Translations under genes and position numbers: made by a program
From: SIG565 sp964607025
GTDB taxonomy: Bacteria; Bacillota; Clostridia; Oscillospirales; Acutalibacteraceae
DNA length: 64,000 nucleotides
Assembly: GCA_964607025.1 (NCBI GenBank)
Contig: CAZSIL010000004.1
Coordinates: 17,000 to 80,999, forward strand
Direction of reading: 5' to 3'
Shown: positions 52,715 through 61,929 of the stretch, in pieces
Position numbering within the stretch: position 1 is the first letter of the stretch
Layout of the letters: each line of letters begins with the position of its first letter
The notes under the pieces: generated by a model
What the model was told of the DNA's origin: nothing
The model's input: the letters and a program-made list of their open reading frames with translations, nothing else
Databases searched by the model: none

Positions 52715-53482
52715 ATGGCGAAAGTTACATTACTGGCATATACCCCGGATCCCGAAAGGACTATTGCCTGTGCGGCAAAACTGTGTTACAGCCCGTCATC
52801 CATTGAAACTGTACATAGCGGACTTACCGATGAAAAGGTCGCATCTTTTGTTGAAATGTTATCCGAAATCGGTCACGAAAGCCCTATTGAACATGCATCT
52901 TTCACATTTGGTATAGAAGGTGTGTCCCGCGCGTTGTTAGCGCAAATTACAAGGCATAGAATTGCATCTTTTTCGGTACAGAGCCAACGCTACGTTGCTG
53001 AGAAATGTTTTGAGTATGTAACTCCGCCTGAAATTGCCGAAGTGCCAGAAGCACTTGAAATATTTAAAGAAGCGATGGCTGAGGACCAGAAAAAATATGA
53101 CAGAATTACCGAAATTCTGAAGGCAAAACACAAAGCCGATTTTTTAGCGGCTGGTAAGGACGAAAAAACGGCTGACCGTATGGCAGAGAAAAAAGCAATA
53201 GAAGATGCGCGTTTTGTATTGCCAAATGCTTGTGAAACCAAAATGATTGTAACGATGAATTGTCGCAGTTTAATTAATTTTTTCCATCACCGTTGTTGCA
53301 ACCGTGCACAGTGGGAAATTCAGGACGTTGCCAATCAAATGTTAGCGCTCGTAAAAGGCGCGGCACCTGAGATATTTAAAAAAGCGGGGCCTCCTTGTGT
53401 TTCGGGTAGTTGTCCCGAAGGTAAAATGTCCTGTGGGAAGGCAAAAGAAATAAGAGAATATTATGCCAATTTTGGAAAGTAG
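52715..53482 (+). CDS. thyX: Flavin-dependent thymidylate synthase
   Basis: ThyX makes dTMP using FAD and methylene-tetrahydrofolate. The 255-residue protein carries the diagnostic RHR-x7-S motif (RHRIASFSVQSQRY, residues about 80-93), HESPIEHASFTF before it, and the substrate region ALLAQITRH. The C-terminal end has a Cys/Gly-rich stretch (PPCVSGSCPEGKMSCGKA) whose role is unclear. The gene leads an apparently coupled set: thyX, tmk, DJ-1 protein, mltG, U32 protease. Confidence 0.95.
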   Translation: MAKVTLLAYTPDPERTIACAAKLCYSPSSIETVHSGLTDEKVASFVEMLSEIGHESPIEHASFTFGIEGVSRALLAQITRHRIASFSVQSQRYVAEKCFEYVTPPEIAEVPEALEIFKEAMAEDQKKYDRITEILKAKHKADFLAAGKDEKTADRMAEKKAIEDARFVLPNACETKMIVTMNCRSLINFFHHRCCNRAQWEIQDVANQMLALVKGAAPEIFKKAGPPCVSGSCPEGKMSCGKAKEIREYYANFGK

Positions 53483-53489
53483 GGTAACA

Positions 53490-54152
53490 ATGGGTAAACT
53501 GATTGTTATAGAAGGACTTGACGGAAGCGGCAAGTCTACTCAACTTGAGCTTTTACCGAGCGGCTTAAAGAAAATAGGTATAGATAGCAAAACCGTTTCT
53601 TTTCCAGCTTACGAGAGCGATTCAAGTGCACTTGTTAAAATGTATTTATCGGGACAATTTGGCAAAAAGCCCGATGACGTAAATGCCTACGCCGCATCCT
53701 GTTTTTATGCGGTTGACCGTTATGCCTCCTACAAAACCGCTTGGGGTGAATATTATAACACAGGCGGCACAGTAGTTGCGGGTAGATATACAACGTCTAA
53801 TGCGGTTCATCAGGCATCAAAATTACTAGAGGATAAATGGGAAGATTTTCTTTCTTGGCTTTATGATTTTGAATATAACAAAATTGGTATTCCAAAACCC
53901 GATTTGGTTATATTCCTTGATATGCCGACCGATGTGTCTCAAAAACTTATGAGTAAGAGATATGAGAATAACGGCGGCAAAAAGGATATACACGAAAGAG
54001 ATGTTGATTATCTTAATCATTGCAGAAAGGCGGCACTTTATACCGCTAAATTTTCGGGTTGGAGAATAGTTTCCTGTGCTGAGAACGGGGAGCCGAGAAG
54101 CATAGAAGATATAGCCGCAGATATTTTATCGGCGGCAAAAGAGCTTTTTTAA
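53490..54152 (+). CDS. tmk: Thymidylate kinase
   Basis: This kinase converts dTMP to dTDP. It has 220 residues with P-loop EGLDGSGKST, the YASYKTAWGEYYNTGG region and LVIFLDMPTD, then a lid near SKRYENNGGKKD. It follows thyX by 7 bases, so synthesis and activation of dTMP are linked. The start is ATG 53490; an upstream in-frame ATG at 53463 would overlap thyX and has no ribosome site. Confidence 0.93.
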   Translation: MGKLIVIEGLDGSGKSTQLELLPSGLKKIGIDSKTVSFPAYESDSSALVKMYLSGQFGKKPDDVNAYAASCFYAVDRYASYKTAWGEYYNTGGTVVAGRYTTSNAVHQASKLLEDKWEDFLSWLYDFEYNKIGIPKPDLVIFLDMPTDVSQKLMSKRYENNGGKKDIHERDVDYLNHCRKAALYTAKFSGWRIVSCAENGEPRSIEDIAADILSAAKELF

Positions 54153-54164
54153 CAGGGGTAAAAG

Positions 54165-54710
54165 ATGGTTTATGTATTTTTAGCCGACGGCTTTGAAGAG
54201 ATAGAAGCGTTAAGCGTTGTGGATATTTTGCGCCGCGCCGAAATTGCTACAAAAACGGTAGGCGTTTCGGGAGAATATGTTACGGGAGCACATGATATTG
54301 TGGTAAAAGCCGATATAACGGATAAAGAAATAAAAAAAGACGATATAACCGCAGTTGTATTGCCTGGTGGTATGCCGGGCGCTGTCAACCTTAAAAATTC
54401 GGCGGTTGTGGAAGATATTTTGCTATACCTTGCGGCAAACGATAAGATAATCGCAGCAATTTGTGCGGCACCGTTGGTGTTGGGAAATTTAGGACTGCTT
54501 AAAAACAAAACGGCAACCTGTTATCCGGGATTTGAAAACGAATTGATCGGTGCCGAATATAAAGAGGTACCTGTTTGTACTGATGGTAATATAATTACCG
54601 CTTTCGGTCCCGGAGCAGCGGTTGATTTTGGTTTAGAGCTGGTAAGGAAATTAAAAGATAATGATATGGCAGATAAAATATATAAGGGTATGAAATGCTA
54701 TGGAAAATAA
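54165..54710 (+). CDS. DJ-1/PfpI family protein
   Basis: This 181-residue class I glutamine-amidotransferase-like protein has the reactive cysteine in IAAICAAPLVLG near residue 103 and the conserved Glu in DGFEEIEAL near residue 14. The match is to the YajL/DJ-1 subgroup, linked to repair of glycated or oxidised thiols. The last 11 bases overlap the mltG start. Its place in a dTMP/wall operon gives no specific role. Confidence 0.92.
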   Translation: MVYVFLADGFEEIEALSVVDILRRAEIATKTVGVSGEYVTGAHDIVVKADITDKEIKKDDITAVVLPGGMPGAVNLKNSAVVEDILLYLAANDKIIAAICAAPLVLGNLGLLKNKTATCYPGFENELIGAEYKEVPVCTDGNIITAFGPGAAVDFGLELVRKLKDNDMADKIYKGMKCYGK

Positions 54711-55950
54711 AGGTTTTGAAAATGTAAATGATAAGGATTTTTCATTTGATGATGAAAACATCATAGTCCCGAAGTCAGAGCCGATACAGGACGAGGATAT
54801 TGTAAAGGTTATAAAAAAAGATAAAAAGAAAAAAAGCAAACACCGAAAGGCAAAAAGGAAAAATATTGTAAAATCGGTGATTTGGATAGTTGCCATTGTT
54901 GTAATATCGGTTATGTTGGCTGCGACTGTTATTATAGGTACGGGGGAATATCTCGGTATCGGGCCGGGCAGGGGCAAAGAAGTTGTTGTAGAAATAGAAC
55001 AGGGTATGTCAACAAGGCAAATCGCCACCCGTCTTAAAGAATCGGGTGCTATTAATAATTCTTTGGCTTTCCTTATATACACTAAACTTACGGGCAATGG
55101 TGGTAAATATTCATACGGCGTGTATGTGTTTAATAACGAAATCGGTTATACGGATTTGGCAGAACTGCTTATGACAAATGGCGCTAAGGCCGAAACCGTA
55201 ACGGTTACTATTCCCGAAGGGGTGGGTATCAACGATTATACCAAAAACGTAAACGGTGAAGACGTTCAAGTCAAAGGTATTACCACACTCCTTGAAGAAG
55301 CAGGAGTATGCACCCGTTCTGATTTTTTGTCGGCGCTCAGTGAAGTAGGCACCGAATCGAAACTTTTTGAAGGCGCCGCAGTCGAGAAAACTTATTATGC
55401 GCTTGAAGGTTATCTTTTTCCTGATACCTATAATTTTTATTCGTATGATTCGAAAGAGTGCGCACGTCTGGCGGTTAATAAAATGTTCGGTGAAATGGAA
55501 GACCGCATAACCGACGAGATGATAAAAAAGGCGCACACAAAGGGCTATACGGTAAATGAAATACTTACGATGGCATCTATCGTGCAACTTGAATCGGGCG
55601 GAAATACTGATGAGATGAAAAACGTTGCGGCGGTTTTCTATAATCGCTTAAATAGTACCGCTTTTCCCACGCTTGGCTCGTCGCCAACCTGTTATTATGG
55701 AAGGTCTTTTAAGTATGATGACGGTAGATACGATACCTATAAAATTAAAGGATTGCCTCCTGGCCCTCTTTGCGCTCCGAGTATGGCAGCCATAGAAGCG
55801 GCGCTTGAACCTACCGAAAATTCGCCTTATTATTATTTTGTAACTGATGCTAAGGGTAAATTTTATTTTCATAAGACAGGTGCCGAACAGGAAAACACAA
55901 TAAACAAACTGAAACGGGAAAATAATTGGATATATGAGTATTTGGACTAA
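54700..55950 (+). CDS. mltG: Endolytic murein transglycosylase MltG
   Basis: MltG cuts nascent glycan strands and sets chain length. The 416-residue protein has a 65-residue charged cytosolic tail (KKDKKKKSKHRK), one membrane helix (IWIVAIVVISVMLAATVII), a LysM-like region and the YceG domain with PEGVGINDY, LEGYLFPDTYNFY and the catalytic motif MASIVQLESGG. The usual first Glu of that motif is Gln here but the second is kept. The end overlaps the U32 gene by 17 bases. Confidence 0.94.
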   Translation: MENKGFENVNDKDFSFDDENIIVPKSEPIQDEDIVKVIKKDKKKKSKHRKAKRKNIVKSVIWIVAIVVISVMLAATVIIGTGEYLGIGPGRGKEVVVEIEQGMSTRQIATRLKESGAINNSLAFLIYTKLTGNGGKYSYGVYVFNNEIGYTDLAELLMTNGAKAETVTVTIPEGVGINDYTKNVNGEDVQVKGITTLLEEAGVCTRSDFLSALSEVGTESKLFEGAAVEKTYYALEGYLFPDTYNFYSYDSKECARLAVNKMFGEMEDRITDEMIKKAHTKGYTVNEILTMASIVQLESGGNTDEMKNVAAVFYNRLNSTAFPTLGSSPTCYYGRSFKYDDGRYDTYKIKGLPPGPLCAPSMAAIEAALEPTENSPYYYFVTDAKGKFYFHKTGAEQENTINKLKRENNWIYEYLD

Positions 55951-57169
55951 TAATAAACTACCCGAACTTTTGTGCCCCGCAGGTGATATCGTGCGCCTCA
56001 AAGCCGCAGTCGATTTCGGCGCGGATGCGGTATATTTAGCAGGTGAAGAATTCGGTATGCGAACTGCTGCCACAAATTTCGGGGAAGAAGATTTAAAAAA
56101 AGGTATAGAATATGCCCATTCGCACGGCGTTAAGGTTCATATTGCGTGTAATACTTTACCGCATAACGAAGAAATACCGCGTTTACCTGCGTTTTTAGAA
56201 CTTATAAACGAGCTCGGCGCAGATGCGGTTATTGCTGCCGATATAGGCACAATGGGGCTTGTGAAAAAATATGCGCCGAAATGTGAACTTCACGCGTCGG
56301 TCCAGTCGGGCATAGTAAACTATGTTACGGCTAACGCGTTTTACGATATGGGCGCAAAAAGGGTTGTACTAGCGCGAGAATTATCGCTGAAAGAAATCGC
56401 CGAAATTCGTGAGAAGACACCGAGCGACTTAGAAATAGAAGCATTTGCCCACGGTGCTATGTGCGTATCCTTTTCGGCGAGATGTCTTTTGTCAAGTTAT
56501 ATGACGGGACGCGACGCCAACCGCGGAGACTGCGCTCAACCTTGCCGTTGGAGTTATTCGCTTATGGAAGAAAAACGTCCGGGACAATATTTTGATATTA
56601 CCGAAACCGACAAAGGTACGTATATATTAAATGCAAACGATTTGTGTATGGCAGAGCATTTAAAGGAAATGCGGGATGTGGGAATCGATAGTATCAAAAT
56701 AGAAGGCAGGGCAAAATCGCATTATTACGTTGCGGTTGTAACCAATGCCTACCGCGGTGCACTTGATAGCTTGAAGGCGAATCCTGATAATTGGACGCTG
56801 CCCCAGTGGGTAACGGAGGAATTAAACAAAGTAAGCCATAGAGTTTATTCAACCGGCTTTTATTTTGGCACACCTGAAAACTCGCAAACCTATGAAAATG
56901 CAGGTTACGTGAGAGATTACAGCGTTGGCGCTGTAGTTGAAGATTATGTTGATGGATGCGTTGTAGCAACCGTTAAAAACAAGTTCTTCAAAGGTCAGGT
57001 GTTTGATTGCCTTGAACCCGGCAGTACGCCGTTTACCGTTAATTCCGATAATCTTTTTGATGAAGATGACTCACCTATAATCGTTGCGCCGCATCCTATG
57101 ATGAAGGTTAAAATACCGTTTAATCGGGAGATAAAAAAGGGCTCGTTGTTAAGAATCAAGGAAATTTAA
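55934..57169 (+). CDS. U32 family peptidase
   Basis: This 411-residue protein has the U32 signature EAFAHGAMCVSFSARCLLSS near residue 173, followed by the Cys-rich GDCAQPCRW that closes an Fe-S-like cluster pattern, and the C-terminal U32 beta domain (VVEDYVDGCVVATVKNKF). Homologues are annotated as collagenase-like proteases; the TrhP group is needed for tRNA 5-hydroxyuridine formation. Which activity applies here is not decidable. It is the last gene of the thyX run. Confidence 0.9.
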   Translation: MSIWTNNKLPELLCPAGDIVRLKAAVDFGADAVYLAGEEFGMRTAATNFGEEDLKKGIEYAHSHGVKVHIACNTLPHNEEIPRLPAFLELINELGADAVIAADIGTMGLVKKYAPKCELHASVQSGIVNYVTANAFYDMGAKRVVLARELSLKEIAEIREKTPSDLEIEAFAHGAMCVSFSARCLLSSYMTGRDANRGDCAQPCRWSYSLMEEKRPGQYFDITETDKGTYILNANDLCMAEHLKEMRDVGIDSIKIEGRAKSHYYVAVVTNAYRGALDSLKANPDNWTLPQWVTEELNKVSHRVYSTGFYFGTPENSQTYENAGYVRDYSVGAVVEDYVDGCVVATVKNKFFKGQVFDCLEPGSTPFTVNSDNLFDEDDSPIIVAPHPMMKVKIPFNREIKKGSLLRIKEI

Positions 57170-57171
57170 AA

Positions 57172-57204
57172 TATGCCGTTAGTTTTCAGAAAACTAACGG
57201 CATA
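57172..57204. terminator. Bidirectional terminator between the U32 and LysR genes
   Basis: A perfect 15-bp stem (57172-57186 and 57190-57204, TATGCCGTTAGTTTT) has a 3-base loop. The right arm overlaps the LysR stop. Confidence 0.93.
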
Positions 57205-58078
57205 CTTTTGTGAAAAAATGATTTTTAAAAAATTTCAAAAAATGATTCATATCGCCTGATAGATACCCACCCTGATTCCATACAAGACTAACTTGTGTAT
57301 GCATAGGTGGTTCAAGCGGGATTCCAACAAGTTCAGGCATTGATTTTAAAAGAAATTCAAACACAAAACCGATAGCAAGTCCACTTGCCGCCATGTTTTG
57401 TATAGTTGATACTTGTGCGGCATCAAACAGTATATTGGGCTTACAATTATTTTGCTTGAAGCGTTCAAGTATGCGCTCGGTCTGCAAAAAACTGTTTTTG
57501 AATAATACTAAAGGTTCGTTCTCTAAATCCAGAATATTTATAGATCTTTTTTGAGCAAATTTGTGGTTTTTGCTTAGACAGCAGACATTGTTAAGCTCAA
57601 CCAGAAGTTCGGAGTGTAGTCTATCATTAAATGGTCTGTCATGTGGGAGAAAAGCCATATTGATTTTATTCTCATCAAGCATACGAACAAGACTGATTCT
57701 GTCATCTTCAATAATGTTAATTTTAACATCGGGATGTTCTTTGAAAAAATCTTTGTATAAAATAGGAAGAATTAAAGAACTGAGCATTGGCGGAACACCA
57801 AGATTTAACACCTTGTTATCACTCAATTGTTTCATCGTTTTAGCGGTTTTATCCGCCCTCAGTAATAAATCGTTGGCAAGGTCTAAAAGTATCTTGCCTT
57901 CTTTTGTAAGTATCAATCTTTTACATTGGCGTGTAAAAAGCATTGTATCAAATTCTTGTTCCAATTTGTTTATAGCGCTCGAAACTGACGGCTGCGATAT
58001 ATTTAAATACTCGGAAGCCCGACTAACGCTGTCGAAATTGCAAACTGCTTGAAAATAGCGAAGTTGGTCAAGTGTCAT
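57194..58078 (-). CDS. LysR family transcriptional regulator
   Basis: This 294-residue regulator starts with the LysR winged helix MTLDQLRYFQAVCNFDSVSRA...ISQPSVSSAINKLE (residues 1-45), followed by a co-inducer domain of two lobes. The ATG at 58078 has AAGGAG upstream. It is transcribed away from a tartrate/D-malate dehydrogenase gene, so it most likely controls that gene, as DmlR does for dmlA in E. coli. A palindrome (58092-58108) lies just before its own start. Confidence 0.92.
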   Translation of the reverse strand: MTLDQLRYFQAVCNFDSVSRASEYLNISQPSVSSAINKLEQEFDTMLFTRQCKRLILTKEGKILLDLANDLLLRADKTAKTMKQLSDNKVLNLGVPPMLSSLILPILYKDFFKEHPDVKINIIEDDRISLVRMLDENKINMAFLPHDRPFNDRLHSELLVELNNVCCLSKNHKFAQKRSINILDLENEPLVLFKNSFLQTERILERFKQNNCKPNILFDAAQVSTIQNMAASGLAIGFVFEFLLKSMPELVGIPLEPPMHTQVSLVWNQGGYLSGDMNHFLKFFKNHFFTKVCR

Positions 58079-58091
58079 AATAAACTCCTTA

Positions 58092-58157
58092 TATAGAAAA
58101 AAACTATAAAACACAAACATAAATATATTTTACAAATACATTATATTCTAGTATAAT
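58092..58157 (+). promoter_or_regulatory. LysR/dehydrogenase divergent control region
   Basis: TATAG-N7-CTATA (58092-58108) contains the T-N11-A core of LysR boxes. The dehydrogenase promoter is TTTACA (58129-58134), 17 bases, TATAAT (58152-58157), and a second palindrome ATTATA-N6-TATAAT (58140-58157) covers its -10. The layout suits a LysR regulator binding upstream and then at the promoter. Confidence 0.6.
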
Positions 58158-58192
58158 TTCAATATCAAGTGCTAATTTTAGGAGTTGTTAAT

Positions 58193-59266
58193 ATGAAAAA
58201 ATATAAAATTGCAGTTATTGCCGGTGACGGCATAGGCCCAGAGGTAATCGCCGAGGGAGTAAAGGTGCTGAAAACGGTTGCCGAGTGTGATGGTAGATTC
58301 GAATTCGAGTTCACCGAGTTCCCGTGGGGTTGCGAATATTACCTTGAACACGGAGAAATGATGGCGTCCGACGGTATAGAAACTCTATCAAAGTTTGATG
58401 CGATATTTTTGGGCGCTGTTGGAGCACCAGGTGTGCCGGACCATATTTCCCTTTGGGACCTTTTGCTCAGTATTCGTAAAAACTTCGACCAGTACGTTAA
58501 TCTTCGCCCCGTAAAACTTTTAAAGGGCGCACCTTGTCCGCTTAAAAATGTAAGAGAAGAAGACATTGATATGGTGTTTGTTCGTGAGAATAGCGAAGGT
58601 GAGTATGCAGGAAGCGGCAGTTGGTTGTTTAAGAATAAGCCGAACGAAGTTGTAATTCAGGACGGCGTTTTCTCAAGGGCGGGCTGCGAGAGAATTATCC
58701 GTTATGCCTATGAACTTGCCAAAAAAGAAAATAAAACCCTAACAAGTATTAGCAAAGGCAATGCTCTTAATTATTCTATGGTGTTCTGGGATCAGATTTT
58801 TGCAGAAGTTGGTAAAGAATATCCTGAAGTAAAAACATATTCATATTTGGTGGATGCGGCAAGTATGTTTATGATAAAAGACCCAAAACGCTTTGAGATT
58901 GTTGTTACTTCTAACCTTTTTGGCGATATTTTAACCGACCTTGGTGCTGCAATCGCAGGCGGTATGGGACTTGCGGCAGGCGCCAACATAAATCCGGAAA
59001 GAAAATTCCCGTCAATGTTCGAGCCGATTCATGGCTCTGCTCCCGATATTGCAGGTCAGGGGAAGGCCAATCCTTTGGCTACCGTTTGGTCAGCAAGTCA
59101 GTTGCTTGACTTTTTAGGTTTTACGGATTGGGGAAAAGTGCTTATCGACTGTATTGAAGAAACACTTGTCGAAGGTAAGGTGTTGACAGCTGATCTTGGC
59201 GGTGATAAAACTACCGGCGAAGTTGGTGATGAGATCGTAAGAAAAATTAAAACGAAAAGGTGTTAA
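58193..59266 (+). CDS. Tartrate/D-malate dehydrogenase family protein
   Basis: This 357-residue NAD-dependent beta-decarboxylating dehydrogenase of the isocitrate/isopropylmalate family starts MKKYKIAVIAGDGIGPEVIAE. The tartrate/D-malate subgroup features are RENSEGEYAGSG, the substrate arginines around SIRKNFDQYVNLRPV, SNLFGDILTDLGAAIAGG, and FEPIHGSAPDIAGQGKANP. Next to a LysR regulator, D-malate or tartrate is the likely substrate; 3-isopropylmalate is less likely without other leu genes. The start is ATG 58193 with TAGGAG before it. Confidence 0.88.
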   Translation: MKKYKIAVIAGDGIGPEVIAEGVKVLKTVAECDGRFEFEFTEFPWGCEYYLEHGEMMASDGIETLSKFDAIFLGAVGAPGVPDHISLWDLLLSIRKNFDQYVNLRPVKLLKGAPCPLKNVREEDIDMVFVRENSEGEYAGSGSWLFKNKPNEVVIQDGVFSRAGCERIIRYAYELAKKENKTLTSISKGNALNYSMVFWDQIFAEVGKEYPEVKTYSYLVDAASMFMIKDPKRFEIVVTSNLFGDILTDLGAAIAGGMGLAAGANINPERKFPSMFEPIHGSAPDIAGQGKANPLATVWSASQLLDFLGFTDWGKVLIDCIEETLVEGKVLTADLGGDKTTGEVGDEIVRKIKTKRC

Positions 59267-59267
59267 T

Positions 59268-60017
59268 ATGTTCACAAGAAGAAAAATTTCAAATCCTTGG
59301 GAAGGAAGAATAAATCCATTTAAAATAATCGGTAACGTGTTTTTTATAGGTACTTTTCAAGCATCGTGTCATTTGATAGACACAGGTGACGGTCTTATTC
59401 TGATTGACCCTGGATATTCAAACACGCTGTATCTTGTAGTTCGTTCTATATATGAACTGGGCTTTAATCCTAAGGATATAAAATATATTGTAAATACCCA
59501 TTGGCATTGGGACCACACCGAAGCCACCGCGGCGTTAGCAGAACTGTCGGGTGCCAAGACATTGCTTGGACGTGACGATGAAGAAAAGGCAAAACAGTTT
59601 TTTGTGCCGGATATTCTGATTAAAGACGGTGACTGCTTGACACTCGGAAACACAACTATATCATTTATGGAAACACCGGGACACACAAAGGGCACAATTT
59701 CGTTCTTCTTTGATGCTGTGGATAACGGAAAAACATACCGCGTAGGTATGTTTGGCGGCGCAGGTGCCAATACAATGGTGAGAGAAAAGTTTGATTATAA
59801 CGGTTGCAGAGAAGATTACCGCAAATCAGTTCACCGCTTACAAAAGGAAAATGTGGATGTCTTTATAGGAAACCACGTCTGGAATAACGATACCTTTGAA
59901 AAAGCAAGAATTCTTGTGGAAACGGGAGAAAACAAGTTTATTGACAGCGAAATTTGGCGTCATTTCCTCGAATTTTGCGAGAAACGATTGGATGAAGTTA
60001 TTTCAAATGATAAGTGA
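59268..60017 (+). CDS. MBL-fold metallo-hydrolase
   Basis: This 249-residue metallo-beta-lactamase-fold protein has zinc motifs in order: HWHWDH near residue 80, GHTKG (about 140) and GNHVW near 202. N-terminal residues WEGRINPFKIIGNVFF form the usual first sheet. No signal peptide is seen. It starts one base after the dehydrogenase stop, so it may hydrolyse a thioester or lactone in the same organic-acid pathway; this is inference. Confidence 0.88.
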   Translation: MFTRRKISNPWEGRINPFKIIGNVFFIGTFQASCHLIDTGDGLILIDPGYSNTLYLVVRSIYELGFNPKDIKYIVNTHWHWDHTEATAALAELSGAKTLLGRDDEEKAKQFFVPDILIKDGDCLTLGNTTISFMETPGHTKGTISFFFDAVDNGKTYRVGMFGGAGANTMVREKFDYNGCREDYRKSVHRLQKENVDVFIGNHVWNNDTFEKARILVETGENKFIDSEIWRHFLEFCEKRLDEVISNDK

Positions 60018-60060
60018 AATCTGATTTTGCAAAACAAAAAAATTTTATAAAAATAAGATA

Positions 60061-60092
60061 AATTACGGCATCCGATTTTGGATACCGTAATT
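60061..60092 (+). terminator. Terminator of the dehydrogenase/MBL operon
   Basis: A 13-bp stem with one mismatch (60061-60073 and 60080-60092, AATTACGGCATCC) has a 6-base loop and is followed by TTATTTTTATTG. Confidence 0.85.
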
Positions 60093-60104
60093 TTATTTTT
60101 ATTG

Positions 60105-60133
60105 TTGACATTTTCTTGTCTTGATGTCATAAT
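60105..60133 (+). promoter_or_regulatory. Promoter of the GH9-like gene
   Basis: TTGACA (60105-60110), 17 bases, CATAAT (60128-60133). Confidence 0.65.
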
Positions 60134-60186
60134 ACAATAAATACGAAAATTGTATCTATATAAGACTTTGTTTAGGAGGAACTATT

Positions 60187-61896
60187 ATGGAAAATTCGAT
60201 ATCACAAAACCCAATAAGAATAAATCACGTCGGCTTTTTGTCGAATAGCAATAAGAGATTTGTTCTCACCGACAATATGACAGGGGAGGACACCTTCAGT
60301 GTATATCATTTTTATGAGTGCGATAAAGCACCACGAGAGGTATACACAGGGAAAATGGTTTTGGAAGATGAAGAAAAGGGACTTTGGTCGGGCGACTTTT
60401 CCGAAGTAACTGTTGAAGGCGACTACTACGTCGTTGCAGGTGGACATACAAGCCGTTATTTTCTGATTTATGATAAGGCATACGAGCATGTAAACCGCAT
60501 TTTACTCTCGTATTTTACATATCAGCGTTGCGGAAGCGAACTCGGTTGGGCAGGCAAGTGCCATACTGATGACGGTATCATCAAAGAAACCGGAGAACAC
60601 GTGGACCTTTGCGGCGGATATCACCAGTCGGGTGACCTTAGAAAATCACCTGGCGGTGTATCAATAGGTGTTCTTGGTATGCTCCGTTATGCAATCAAGG
60701 ATAAGTCCGAGTGGGGAAAAACTCTTGTTGCGGATGAAGTGCAATGGGCATGTGATTATTACACTAAAAATATACAGAAAAACGGCGCAATGTATAATAC
60801 ACTGAGCGCACCGTTTGGCTGGGTGCCGAGGCATTTTTATAAATCTGCAGCACCCGCATCAGCACAGTGGTGCACTACGTCGGTACTCACGCTTGGTTCT
60901 ATTTTCTTTAAAAAAAGAAATCCCGAACTATCCGAAAAGTATCTTGAAGCGGCATTGCGTTCGTGGCAATATATGATTGGCGAAGAACGTAGCGGTGAAG
61001 TTTATAAGCACCCCGATGTTACCCCAAGAGGTATGGAGGGGGATAAGACTTATTTTATGTGCCAAAAAGGTAATACCGTAGATATGGCATATATGGCAGT
61101 TGTCGCAGCAGACCTGTTTTCCGCAACTAACGATGTTAAGTATCTCGATTTTGTTAGAAAAGGCGCCGATTATGTTATCAGTCATATGGGAAATGACGAT
61201 AACGCAATGTTCGTTTTACTTAATGATGATAATGATGATGAACATCTTGCGTTTATGATGTCACCGTATGCACATGCAAACGGCGGCTTTATGTCACTTT
61301 GCTGTGCGGCAGAGCTTTTAGGTGAGGAAAAGTATTTTAATGCAATAGATGCTGCCGCAAAAGGAATTTGTAATATTGCTAAGAAAAATCCGTGGCATGT
61401 TATACGCATTGTATATAGTGATAAGGATCTCGATACCGTGTTTGGTCATCCCGCACCCGGTAGATATCTTCCGACAATCCGCGAAACGCTTGTAAATATT
61501 CAGCAGGTTGGCTCAGTTACGAAAAACGGAAAAGAAATCAAATGTTATTTTGGTGCGGGTCTTCCAAACAGACATTTTGCTCCGTTGACGCAAACAAATA
61601 TCGGTATATTTTTGATGCGCGCATCAAAACTTTTAGGAAATAAAGAATTTTCATCGGTTGCTCAATCACAGTTAGACGTAACGTTTGGTGCGAATTTGCA
61701 CGATGCAAGTTATGCAAACGCAGTGGGACATAATCAGATAGGTCATAAGCCGTATGGTCAGTTTTTCCCACCCGTTCCCTATATTCCGGGTGCAATAAAC
61801 GTGGGCTTCAGCAGCTTATCGCATACCGAATGCTCCGAATATGATATGCCGGCTGTGGGAATGGTTATGTACCTTCTCGCAGAGTGTTTGAAATAA
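60187..61896 (+). CDS. Divergent glycoside hydrolase family 9-like protein
   Basis: This 569-residue protein begins with an Ig-like N domain as in CelD-type GH9 enzymes (IRINHVGFLSNSNKRFVLTD, residues 11-100). An alpha/alpha barrel follows with GGYHQSGDLRKSPGG near residue 145, matching the GH9 motif GGWYDAGD but with the first Asp changed to Gln. The acid Glu is probably in SHTECSEYDMP near 550. No signal peptide is present, so it is intracellular. It may act on imported oligosaccharides, or have lost hydrolysis. The DUF4838 gene follows on the same message. Confidence 0.7.
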   Translation: MENSISQNPIRINHVGFLSNSNKRFVLTDNMTGEDTFSVYHFYECDKAPREVYTGKMVLEDEEKGLWSGDFSEVTVEGDYYVVAGGHTSRYFLIYDKAYEHVNRILLSYFTYQRCGSELGWAGKCHTDDGIIKETGEHVDLCGGYHQSGDLRKSPGGVSIGVLGMLRYAIKDKSEWGKTLVADEVQWACDYYTKNIQKNGAMYNTLSAPFGWVPRHFYKSAAPASAQWCTTSVLTLGSIFFKKRNPELSEKYLEAALRSWQYMIGEERSGEVYKHPDVTPRGMEGDKTYFMCQKGNTVDMAYMAVVAADLFSATNDVKYLDFVRKGADYVISHMGNDDNAMFVLLNDDNDDEHLAFMMSPYAHANGGFMSLCCAAELLGEEKYFNAIDAAAKGICNIAKKNPWHVIRIVYSDKDLDTVFGHPAPGRYLPTIRETLVNIQQVGSVTKNGKEIKCYFGAGLPNRHFAPLTQTNIGIFLMRASKLLGNKEFSSVAQSQLDVTFGANLHDASYANAVGHNQIGHKPYGQFFPPVPYIPGAINVGFSSLSHTECSEYDMPAVGMVMYLLAECLK

Positions 61897-61929
61897 TGTG
61901 TTCCGTTATAAATGAAAGGAAATATAAAT

